Below are positions 1-8,886 of a stretch of 64,000 nucleotides of DNA, in pieces; the first letter of the stretch is position 1; every line of letters starts with the position of its first letter. The DNA is from CAVXTT01 sp963764685 (GTDB taxonomy: Bacteria; Bacteroidota; Ignavibacteria; Ignavibacteriales; Ignavibacteriaceae). The notes under the pieces are model-generated. The model saw only the letters and a program-made list of their open reading frames with translations. It did no database searches and was not told where the DNA came from. The stretch covers positions 34,864 through 98,863 of the forward strand of contig CAVXTT010000031.1 of the NCBI GenBank assembly GCA_963764685.1, given 5' to 3'. Both the position numbers and the translations under genes were made by a program.

Positions 1-2
1 AG

Positions 3-1631
3 ATTATTTTTGAGATCAGTACAGACAAAGTTGATACTGAAGTGCCATCACCTTCTGATGGAATTCTTTCTGATATTAAAGTTAATGAAGGCGACACAGT
101 TGAAGTTGGGACTGTTGTTGCGATAATACAGGATAATGGAGGCCCGGCAGAACCAGTGACTACCCGAAAACAGGACCAGATTGAATTAAAAAAAGAAAAG
201 GAAAAAACTGTTCAGCCACAAATTGAAAAACCAGCAGTTGAAGAGCAGAATCAAAAAGTAGAATCAGCAGCTCCTGCAGAGAATGGAACATCAGGAGCAA
301 CTACAGAAATCCTTATGCCCAAAATGGGTGAAAGTGTAATGGAGGGAACTATCCTTAAATGGCATAAGAAAAAAGGTGATCAGGTTAAAAAAGATGAAAT
401 AATTTTTGAAATTAGTACTGATAAAGTTGATACTGAAATTCCATCTCCTTCAGAAGGGATTCTTTCCGAGATTCTTGTAAATGAACAGGAAACAGTTGAG
501 GTAGGAACTGTAGTTGCCAGGTTATCAGGTGGTTCAGCACCTGTCGTTCAGCAATCAGAGAAGCAGGTTAAAGAAGATAAAAAAGATGAGGTACAGAAAA
601 CTACGACTATTAAGGAAACTCCTTCAGAATCTATGCATGATAATTTTGCCCGTCAGTCTATTCCAGAAGAAAATGTTGAAAGAGCAAACCGCTTTGTTTC
701 GCCGTTGGTATTAAATATTGCCCGGCAGGAAAATGTAAGTTTCGAGGAACTTAACAGAATAAAAGGCAGCGGCCTGGATGAGAGAATTACAAAAAAAGAT
801 ATCCTGAATTATGTAGCCAATAGAACTTCTTCAATAGAACCAGCACAACAGCCTGCTAAACCTAAGGAACCGTCTTTTGCTTATTCTGAGGCTCCAAACT
901 TTTCCGTGGGTGCAGCTGATTCATCACAGAGCATTGAAAAAATCCCTATGGACAATATCCGTCAGAAAATAATGCAGCATATGATTAACAGTCGCGATAC
1001 TTCTGTGCATGTATCTGCAATGCTAGAAGTGGATATGATCAGGATTTATAATTTTCTGCAAAAGAACAGGGACAAATATCAGCAGGAGGGAATAAAGCTT
1101 ACTTATATGTCTTTCATAGCCGGAGCTGTTGTTAAAGCACTTAAGCAGTTCCCGCTTGTCAATTCTTCTGTAGAAGGGAATACTATTCTACGGAAGAAAA
1201 ATATTAATCTCGGTATTGCTGTCGCTCTTGAACCTAATGGTTTGATTGTTCCTAATATAAAAAATGCAGAAGAAAAAAATATTTTAGGACTTGCTAAATC
1301 GATAAATGAACTGGCACAGAAAGCAAGAACAAAGAAATTAACACCTGATGATATAACCGGAGGTACCTTTACTATTACTAATTATGGTGTTTTTGGATTA
1401 AATTTCGGCACTCCAATTATTAATCAACCTGAAGTTGCCATTCTTGGAGTAGGAACAGTTCTTAAAAAACCTGTCGTTGTTGAATATGAAGGTACAGATA
1501 CAATAGCCATTAAACCCATTATGGCGCTAACTATAAGTCATGACCACAGATTAATAGATGGAATGTTAGCAGGATTATTCCTAAAATTTATAAAAGATAC
1601 ACTTGAAAACTTCGATCCTGGTACTTTTTAG
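3..1631 (+). CDS. 2-oxoacid dehydrogenase E2 (dihydrolipoamide acyltransferase), 5' truncated
   Basis: The E2 core of a pyruvate or branched-chain 2-oxoacid dehydrogenase complex. It moves acyl groups from a lipoyl arm to CoA. The frame is already open at the left edge, so the N-terminus lies outside the window; the GTG at 42 is internal. Two lipoyl domains are visible: the end of one (about 3-150) and a complete one (about 310-525). Both carry the lipoylation motif STDKVD and are nearly the same at the protein level. A charged, proline-rich linker follows, then a peripheral-subunit-binding domain (about 690-825, starting RFVSPLVLNIA) and the acyltransferase domain ending with the catalytic HDHRLIDG near 1539. 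lipA starts 18-30 bp downstream, which fits joint expression of the lipoyl protein and its cofactor enzyme. The sequence does not decide which 2-oxoacid is the substrate. Confidence 0.93.
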   Translation: MIFEISTDKVDTEVPSPSDGILSDIKVNEGDTVEVGTVVAIIQDNGGPAEPVTTRKQDQIELKKEKEKTVQPQIEKPAVEEQNQKVESAAPAENGTSGATTEILMPKMGESVMEGTILKWHKKKGDQVKKDEIIFEISTDKVDTEIPSPSEGILSEILVNEQETVEVGTVVARLSGGSAPVVQQSEKQVKEDKKDEVQKTTTIKETPSESMHDNFARQSIPEENVERANRFVSPLVLNIARQENVSFEELNRIKGSGLDERITKKDILNYVANRTSSIEPAQQPAKPKEPSFAYSEAPNFSVGAADSSQSIEKIPMDNIRQKIMQHMINSRDTSVHVSAMLEVDMIRIYNFLQKNRDKYQQEGIKLTYMSFIAGAVVKALKQFPLVNSSVEGNTILRKKNINLGIAVALEPNGLIVPNIKNAEEKNILGLAKSINELAQKARTKKLTPDDITGGTFTITNYGVFGLNFGTPIINQPEVAILGVGTVLKKPVVVEYEGTDTIAIKPIMALTISHDHRLIDGMLAGLFLKFIKDTLENFDPGTF

Positions 1632-1649
1632 TGCTTTGGATCTGTAAAA

Positions 1650-2570
1650 TTGAAATTAATTATGATAAATCAGCATCAAAGAACTTATAAAGAACAGGTA
1701 GAAAAGGAAAAAGAACCATTAGGAAAACGACCGGACTGGTTAAAAGTAAAGTTACCAACCGGAAATAATTACTCTGATGTAAAAAATCTTATGCGCAGGC
1801 AGAGCCTTCACACTGTATGTGAGGAAGCAAGGTGTCCGAATATTGCTGAGTGCTGGAATCACCGTACAGCAACATTTATGATACTTGGGGATACCTGCAC
1901 AAGAAGCTGCGGATTCTGCAATGTTAAATTAGGAATACCTAATGAACTTGATCTTCAGGAGCCTCGCAGAGTAGCAGATTCTGTTAATGAACTCAATCTA
2001 CGTCATGTAGTAATCACATCTGTTAACAGGGATGAACTTAAAGATGGCGGTGCCTCAATATTTTCGGAAACAGTAAGATTAATAAAGGAACAAAGACCAG
2101 AAACAACTGTCGAAATATTAATACCTGATTTCAGGGGAGTTGTTGAAGCGTATGAAATAATAATGAAAAACCCTCCGGATATTCTCAATCATAATCTGGA
2201 AACTGTAAACAGGCTTTATCATGTTGTCCGTCCACAGGCTAAATATGGGAGAAGTCTTGAACTGATCAGCTGGTTCAAGAACAGGGAATTGAAGACAAAA
2301 AGCGGTATTATGGTAGGAATCGGAGAAAAGACAGAAGAAGTAATTGATGTAATGAAAGATCTTGTTACTGCAGGTTGCGATATACTCACGATTGGACAGT
2401 ATCTTCAGCCAACAAAAGTACATCTGCCGGTTGACAGATTTGTTACTCCTGAAGAATTCAGAATGTATAAGGAAGAAGGTTTAAAAATCGGCTTTAAAAT
2501 AGTTGAATCCTCACCACTGGTAAGAAGTTCTTATCATGCCGACGAACAAGCCAGGGCAGTCTTTAAATAA
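1650..2570 (+). CDS. lipA: Lipoyl synthase LipA
   Basis: A radical-SAM enzyme that inserts two sulfurs into octanoyl groups bound to E2 and GcvH proteins. Both iron-sulfur clusters are visible: the auxiliary cluster cysteines 57, 62 and 68 (CEEARCPNIAEC) and the radical-SAM cysteines 83, 87 and 90 (CTRSCGFC). The C-terminal RSSYHADE segment contains the family's RSSY motif. At 306 aa the length is normal. The frame opens with TTG at 1650; an ATG at 1662 is an equally likely start, as neither has a clear ribosome-binding site. It follows the E2 gene closely and ends just before a strong terminator, so E2-lipA probably form the end of one transcript. Confidence 0.96.
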   Translation: MKLIMINQHQRTYKEQVEKEKEPLGKRPDWLKVKLPTGNNYSDVKNLMRRQSLHTVCEEARCPNIAECWNHRTATFMILGDTCTRSCGFCNVKLGIPNELDLQEPRRVADSVNELNLRHVVITSVNRDELKDGGASIFSETVRLIKEQRPETTVEILIPDFRGVVEAYEIIMKNPPDILNHNLETVNRLYHVVRPQAKYGRSLELISWFKNRELKTKSGIMVGIGEKTEEVIDVMKDLVTAGCDILTIGQYLQPTKVHLPVDRFVTPEEFRMYKEEGLKIGFKIVESSPLVRSSYHADEQARAVFK

Positions 2571-2580
2571 CAATTTTACA

Positions 2581-2615
2581 AAAGCTGCAGCAATTTTATA
2601 GCTGCAGCTTTTTTT
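2581..2615 (+). terminator. Rho-independent terminator after lipA
   Basis: A perfect 11-bp stem (AAAGCTGCAGC at 2581-2591 with GCTGCAGCTTT at 2601-2611), a 9-nt loop, and a run of T through 2615. It lies 10 bp after the lipA stop codon. Confidence 0.9.
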
Positions 2616-3009
2616 ACAGCATAAAATAAGGCATTCTATTAAACTAATATTCAGCATTTTTTCTAAAGGGCTCACATCAGGTAACTCCATAAAAAAAAGG
2701 TTGTTTAATAATTCTACAACCCAGCCTTTCAGCAATAAAATAAAAATGAAATAAAAAAATTATTTAAGGAAATTAATTTTAAATTATTCTGACATCATGG
2801 TTTTTTCATACCGATTCTCTGATTATCTTTAACTCCGGCTTTAATAAAATTTACACCGAAAGGTCTCTCTCTGAAAATTTGATTAAATTTTGAAAACTAT
2901 TTTCTTTCTGCCTGTAATCCTCAGTGCAATATTCAATTCGGTGTTATGAATAAAAAAGAAATAATAGTTAATTAGAGCCTTCTTTTTATAAACAGCAGCT
3001 ATTTTCTTA
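2616..3009 (+). other. Intergenic region, no gene seen
   Basis: About 390 bp of AT-rich sequence between the lipA terminator and the next gene. I see no convincing open frame, RNA gene or repeat. It presumably holds the promoter of the secreted protein that starts at 3010, but no good -35/-10 pair stands out. Confidence 0.5.
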
Positions 3010-5130
3010 ATGAAATTCAAACTTTTACCATTTCTGATCTTTTTAATCATTTTTTCCCTGGCATTTACTTCTGATGATGAAAAGAAAATTCCAAAAATTC
3101 AGGCAGATGAGAGTAAATACACAAATGTCGGAAATTTAGGTCTTACTATATCCAATTTTGGAATTTACGGAAACGGATTAAAATTAATTACTCAGCCCAA
3201 TCATCCTCCTTCATGTGAGTACCCCGCAGGAAGCGGCATAGAACATATTTTTGCCGGCGGATTATGGATAGGGGGCTTTAAAAAAGATGCGATAAACAGT
3301 AATTCAAAAGTGGGTCCTTTTGTTACTACCGGTGCCGTAGATGCGTCCTCTTTGGTCCGAGGAGGAGGTTTTGAATTCACAAATAATAAAGATTCAAGAC
3401 TTCTTGAAAAATCCAGCCTGGTTGATTCAAGATTTTATAATCCGGCAGCAATTTCACACCAGGATTTTATAGCCGATTTTACTGACACGAATTATTACAA
3501 TCCGAATGACGGGACCATATTGGTCGACCATAATCCGTTGGGTGTTTCAGTCCACCAGGAATCATATGCCTGGAATTTCCCATTCGCAGATTTTTTCGTA
3601 ATCCTTAACTACACAATTAAGAACGTTTCCAATAAATACCTGGACAGTGTCTATGTGGGTCTATGGACAGATGCAGTAGTCCGTAATACTAAGATCACCA
3701 CTGCAACAAATACAGCCTTCTATTCTCATGGGGGCGATGGCTATGACGACTCACTTAAAATTGCTTATGAGTATGATGCTGATGGAGATATCGGGTACAC
3801 TGATAGTTACGTTGGTTTTTTGTTCCTGGGGTCAGAACCAGCAATCCCACAAGCATTTCCTTATGAAAATGACAGTATACCTGCAACATCTTTCAATTCC
3901 TGGACTCATAATAACACATCAGATCCGAACTTTTTCGCTCCTCAGGATGATTTACAAAGATATGATAAAATGCAGGGGTGGTTTGGAGGTACAAACCGTT
4001 ATGGTTTAGGTAAGGGAATAAATCCGCAGGATCTTAAAATCCCTTCCAACCGGTCAATATTGATTACACATGGTTACTATAGCAACATAGCACCGGGTGA
4101 TTCCATAAATGTAGTATTCGCGGTTGTCTGCGGGAAAAAATATGGATCAGAACCAGCTATTTTGGATACCAGGGAACAAAGGACCACGCTTTATAATAAT
4201 GCTGACTGGGCGCTAAGAGCCTACTTCGGCAATGACCGTAACAGGAATGGTATTATAGAATCTAATGAAGATCTTTTCGGAGATGGTCAGATTCACAGAT
4301 ATGTATTGCCGGCTCCGCCGACCATGCCTTTAGTTAAAGTTGTACCAGAAAATAATAAGGCTACTATTTATTGGGATAAGAGAGCTGAAAAATCTATCGA
4401 TCCCATTTCAGGCAAAGAGGATTTTGGCGGCTACAGAATATATAGTACTCAGACAGGATTTGATCTTACTGAAAATCAGGATATCAATAAAGCTATGGTA
4501 GTACTTGCTCAATATGATACAGCAGGTACCGCAGGTTTCAATACAGGATTTAACTCAGTCGAAATGGATGAACCTGTAGTCTTTGATGGAGACTCTACTA
4601 AATACTATTATAAATATGAATTACCCGACCTGCTGAACGGATGGCAGTACTTATTTACAGTAACAGCTTTTGACAAAGGAGACGCCGCAAATAATTTAGG
4701 CCCTCTTGAATCAAGTCTTCTTACCAATCTCAAAACTGTTTTACCAGGAACGCTTCCAGCTGAAACACCTGAAGCTAAACCGGGTGTATACCCCAATCCT
4801 TACTATGGTAATGCTATATGGGATGGATCCTCTGAAAGATTAAGAAAAATTTACTTCTTTAACCTTCCTTCTGATTGTGAGATAACAATTTACACCTTAG
4901 CAGGTGATGTAGTAAAAAGGATGGATCATAATCAGAGTAATTCAGGATCCGATATAAGATGGTTTGATCAATATGCCTCTGATGTGAAGCCTCAGTTTAC
5001 AGGAGGTGAACATGCATGGGATCTTATTACAGATAATGATCAGGCAGTTGCAACAGGATTATACCTTTATACTGTTAAGAACAATAATAACGGTGATATA
5101 AAAACCGGAAAATTTTTAATTATTAAGTAA
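3010..5130 (+). CDS. Secreted protein with FN3-like region and T9SS-type C-terminal domain
   Basis: A 706-aa exported protein of unknown function. Residues 1-20 form a signal peptide (MKFKLLPFLIFLIIFSLAFT). The long middle part is rich in Asn, Asp, Gly and aromatic residues, as in extracellular beta-sandwich proteins. A fibronectin-III-like stretch lies around residues 435-580 (it begins PPTMPLVKVVPENNKATIYW). The last ~100 residues begin PGVYPNPYYGNAIW and end with a KTGKFLIIK tail, matching the layout of T9SS sorting domains, though the usual NPFNPST core is replaced. The frame is intact. The next gene starts 10 bp downstream after a GGAG ribosome-binding site, so the two are probably cotranscribed. 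No catalytic motif is recognisable. Confidence 0.85.
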   Translation: MKFKLLPFLIFLIIFSLAFTSDDEKKIPKIQADESKYTNVGNLGLTISNFGIYGNGLKLITQPNHPPSCEYPAGSGIEHIFAGGLWIGGFKKDAINSNSKVGPFVTTGAVDASSLVRGGGFEFTNNKDSRLLEKSSLVDSRFYNPAAISHQDFIADFTDTNYYNPNDGTILVDHNPLGVSVHQESYAWNFPFADFFVILNYTIKNVSNKYLDSVYVGLWTDAVVRNTKITTATNTAFYSHGGDGYDDSLKIAYEYDADGDIGYTDSYVGFLFLGSEPAIPQAFPYENDSIPATSFNSWTHNNTSDPNFFAPQDDLQRYDKMQGWFGGTNRYGLGKGINPQDLKIPSNRSILITHGYYSNIAPGDSINVVFAVVCGKKYGSEPAILDTREQRTTLYNNADWALRAYFGNDRNRNGIIESNEDLFGDGQIHRYVLPAPPTMPLVKVVPENNKATIYWDKRAEKSIDPISGKEDFGGYRIYSTQTGFDLTENQDINKAMVVLAQYDTAGTAGFNTGFNSVEMDEPVVFDGDSTKYYYKYELPDLLNGWQYLFTVTAFDKGDAANNLGPLESSLLTNLKTVLPGTLPAETPEAKPGVYPNPYYGNAIWDGSSERLRKIYFFNLPSDCEITIYTLAGDVVKRMDHNQSNSGSDIRWFDQYASDVKPQFTGGEHAWDLITDNDQAVATGLYLYTVKNNNNGDIKTGKFLIIK

Positions 5131-5140
5131 TGGAGAGAAA

Positions 5141-7278
5141 ATGAAAGCTAAGATACTCTTTATTTTTATTCTGATGTTTACCGGGTTAATCCTTGCCCAG
5201 GATGAAATTCCTTTAGTTACACTTCAGGAAATTAATCAGGTACCAGATACACTTACTACCTGGGTTAATTCACCTTTAACAGGACAGTTAGTCCGTGTAA
5301 GAGGACAGGTTTCTGTCCGTCCTATTATAAGCGATGAAGGGAATAGAAATCCTGTTTTATCTTTTGGAACCCATTGGGGATGTTATATTCAGGGTCCAAA
5401 TAATGAGCCCTGGGGTGGTTTAAATATTTATGCGGGTGATTCTGCAAGCATTGGTACACAGCTTACTACATTTGATTTATCGGATACTGCCAAAACTTAT
5501 GAATTCACCGGTTTGGTTACAATGTACGGTCAAACAACCAGAACTGGTTCTGAAAGATTCAGTATTGGTGGAACTGATATCCGAAGACGGTAAAAGATAT
5601 GATCCGATTCCCCTTACACTTGACAGTATGTATACCCCGGAAATGACTTTTAATTATAAGCTTAGGAAATACCTGGGAATGAGGGTTACACTTGTAGCTG
5701 ATGAAGAGCACCTTTAATCGTATCTGATATTCTTACCGGAACAGGATCAAGTGCAGGCGGATTTACGGTTAATGATTTAAATGGCCGTTATGCTTTAATG
5801 TATGCACAATCCCGCTATTTTAAGACAGGATCAGCACCACGTTATCGTGAAAGACTGGATTATAACCCACCACCTGCTGGTTCATATCTTTCATACATCA
5901 CAGGTATTTTAGAAGCATATAACAATCAATGGGAAGTGGTTCCATGTTATCCTGAAGATTTAGGTCCAGTTCTTGTTTCTCCACCCTTTATCTCAAATGT
6001 AAAGAGAGATAAAGCAGTCGTTGGCTCATCTGATGATGTAACCGTTACATGTAAAGTGGAAGGAAGACTTGGTGCCCTAGTTGATACTGTTTTCCTTTAC
6101 ACCCGTAGTAATTTTGGCGTTATTGATTCTATCGGAATGATGAAGGGAACCGAATCGATTCATTGATATACTCTGCAGTTATACCTGCTTTAAATAGTGA
6201 CTCAGCATTTGTTGATTATTATGTTAAAGCAAGCGACAGCAACGAAATGTTTTCAACTAGTCCTCAGAACATAAACAACAGCAGATATTCTTATTTCGTT
6301 TTGAACCGGCCGCTGACAGTTCAGGATGTCCGCTTCAGTCCATTTGGAAGTGCATATAGCTCTTACCATAACTATAAAATCCAACTTTCTGGAGTAGTTA
6401 CCGCAGATACTTCTGATATTCCAGGTAATCATGGTGTGAATCCGGCAAGAGTTTATATCCAGAATGGCTCAGGAAAGTGGAGTGGTATCCTCTTAGGTAC
6501 GGGTGGTCTGCAGGTTGCAAATCTTAAGAGGGGTGATTTAGTAGAAGTTGAGGGAACAGTTGGTTTAGGATCATTAGGAGTTAAGATTGATACACTTACA
6601 AATATTAATGTGATCTCTTCAGGGAATCCTTTACCGGAAGCAGTATACTTACCAATAGACTCGGTAGGAACCTTTATTTTAGGAACGTTAAGTGCAGAAC
6701 CCTGGGAAGGTACTCTTGTTAAATATCAGAATATTGTTATTGATAGTGCAAATGCAGACGGTACCAGCAACTTTGGTGAATCATTTGGAACAGAAATCGG
6801 CGGCACAAGACATACCAGGATAATCTGGTCTGACGGCAACACTTCCTTAAATGCTGGAGCAAGTGCCGTGAAGGTTTTAAAGGGAGACACATTCCAGGAA
6901 ATTATCGGTGTATTAAGCTATACTCATTCTCAGTATAAATTGACTCCCAGAAATGATGAAGATATTTTCGGTTACGTACCAGTTGGCGTAAATAATGAAT
7001 ATGATAATGTACCTCAGGAATACTCACTGAAACAGAATTATCCGAATCCATTCAATCCTTCAACAATTATAAGTTACTCAATTCCTAAAACAGGAATGGT
7101 AACTTTAAAGATATTTAACATTTTAGGACAAGAAGTTAAAACGCTGGTAAATCAGATGCAGAACGCTGGAACTTTCCAGGTTAGTTTTGATGCTTCTACA
7201 TTAACATCAGGAATTTACTTCTATAGTTTAAATGCTGATAACTTTGTACAAGTTAAAAAGATGGTTTTAGTAAAATAA
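5141..7278 (+). CDS. Secreted OB-fold-like protein with T9SS sorting domain (frame interrupted)
   Basis: An exported protein of about 712 aa, readable only by joining four frames. Breaks fall near 5585, 5715 and 6160. It has a signal peptide (MKAKILFIFILMFTGLILAQ). Several short beta-rich segments resemble OB-fold domains (VRVRGQVSVRPI near the start, IQLSGVVTAD near 6385, VEVEGTVGLG near 6545). The C-terminal sorting domain contains NYPNPFNPSTII (about 7035-7070), then the beta-rich part ending VKKMVLVK. OB-like modules of this kind are common in secreted nucleases and adhesins of the Bacteroidetes group, but no active site is visible here. Because the protein is collinear across every break, I treat it as a real gene with sequence errors rather than a pseudogene. 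A strong terminator follows. Confidence 0.75.
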
Positions 7279-7284
7279 TAATTG

Positions 7285-7318
7285 GCTGCTGTGTGCGATA
7301 CGCAGCAGCATTTTTTTT
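7285..7318 (+). terminator. Rho-independent terminator
   Basis: A 9-bp stem with one G-U pair (GCTGCTGTG at 7285-7293 with CGCAGCAGC at 7301-7309), a 7-nt loop and eight T at 7311-7318. It separates the two leading secreted-protein genes from the lipoprotein-receptor operon that begins at 7330. Confidence 0.9.
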
Positions 7319-7329
7319 AATTGAACTAA

Positions 7330-8886
7330 ATGCTTAAAAAAAATACTTTTTTCCTATTGTTGGGTTTAACTGCAGGTATATTTTCATGTAAAGAAAATAT
7401 AACCGACAATCCGATTGGTAATAGTGCTCCAACTACAAAAATATTTCTGCAGCCGGACAGTACTATAAGTCAGCAGCAGAGCAAAATAAATCTTTGGTGG
7501 AGCGGAGACGATCCGGATGGAGTTGTGATAGGCTTTTATTTCTCCTGGAATGGAAGCGATTGGACATTTACTGAACAAAATGACAGTCTGTTTTCATTAC
7601 AGATAGGTGCAGTTGATACAACATTCAACTTCAGAGTCTCTGCTGTTGATGATTACAGTAATGGAAATTATGATACGCTCATTTTTCAAAATGGAGTAAG
7701 TTACGGAGCCGAACCATATAGTGATGTTAACAGAAATGGAAAGTATGATTCAGGAGAGCCGTTTACAGATATAGGTTTAATCGATCCAAATCCGGCAATA
7801 TTAAACATACCCATTAAAAATTCAGCTCCGGAGATAAACTGGAATGTTCTGTCAACACATCCTGATACGACCTTTAGCGCTATGTCTTTCGGGTGGGATG
7901 CTTATGATATTGATGGCAACTCATCTATCTCCGCAATAAACATCGCGATTAACGATTCAAGTAATTTTATTACAATTGATGGTTCAATACGAAGGGTTAC
8001 CATAAAAACAGATGATTTTAATAATCCTGATCCATTAATGGATATACTGATTAATGGAGATCCGAATAGTCATCCTATTAATCCTTCTACAGGACAAATT
8101 ATAAAACTACCCGGTTTAAAATATAATTCTGATAATATTTTTTATGTGCAGGCAGTAGATATATCCGGTGCCAGATCCAAGGGCATCGCTGAATTCAACC
8201 TCCCAGAATTCTCCATCTAAAAACTGGTATGTTAAAAAACCGAAAGGTCACCTGATCATTATAGATGATTTTCTGCTGAGTGACAACGCTCCTGCATTTT
8301 ACTACAGAATGATGGATAGTATTGGGTTAAGTGAAAAGTTTGATGTTTATGATATCAGAACAAACAAACTTCCATATCTTAATACTACATTTCTGGAAAC
8401 AATAAAACTTTTTGATGCTACACTTTGGTACGGGGATGCAAGCCACTCATCTGACCTGGCAAGTGCAGTCACACAGAATTATTTAGACAACAGCGGGAAG
8501 ATTCTTTTCTCACTTCAATTTCCTCAGGTAATTGACCTGAATCAGATTCAGGGATATCTGCCCATTGAAAGCGATACAGCTTATTATATGAGCCAGATGC
8601 TAAGCGGGGCTGTTCTGGAAGATACAAGTAATACAGGGTATGTTAATTTAGAAACAACCAAGTCGCTCTCGAGAGTAAGAACATTTAACCTGAATCCTCT
8701 AAGTATAACACCGATTTATTATTTCAGAAACCATAGCTTCATCCCAGGATATATCAGGTTTCGAAAACAATGACAAAAATCAATTTCTTTATCGGTATAC
8801 CTCTTCATAGGGTAATGGATTTGCGGGAAGTGTAAGCAGTTTATTAAGCAAAGTATTATTTCGAGGATTTTAAATTGATAAAATGA
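7330..8886 (+). CDS. Predicted lipoprotein with Ig/FN3-like domains (frame interrupted)
   Basis: A lipoprotein of about 519 aa. The leader MLKKNTFFLLLGLTAGIFSC ends in a lipobox cysteine at residue 20. The first ~290 residues look like two beta-sandwich domains with D-x-D-G motifs (GDDPDGVVIGFYFSW, AYDIDGNSS). The frame breaks near 8190 and again near 8760 and 8810. The continuation contains an alpha/beta segment (GHLIIIDDFLLSDN; LFDATLWYGDASH) that resembles the GATase1-like folds seen in other secreted proteins of this group. Joining the frames gives a C-terminus ending FEDFKLIK with TGA at 8884-8886. That stop overlaps the ATG of the TonB receptor (ATGA), which implies translational coupling. 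The function is unknown; a surface or periplasmic partner of the receptor is an inference. Confidence 0.7.

Noticed and set aside
2616..3009. Short minus-strand frame overlapping the lipA terminator
   Set aside because: It crosses a strong terminator and encodes no recognisable protein; it looks like chance.
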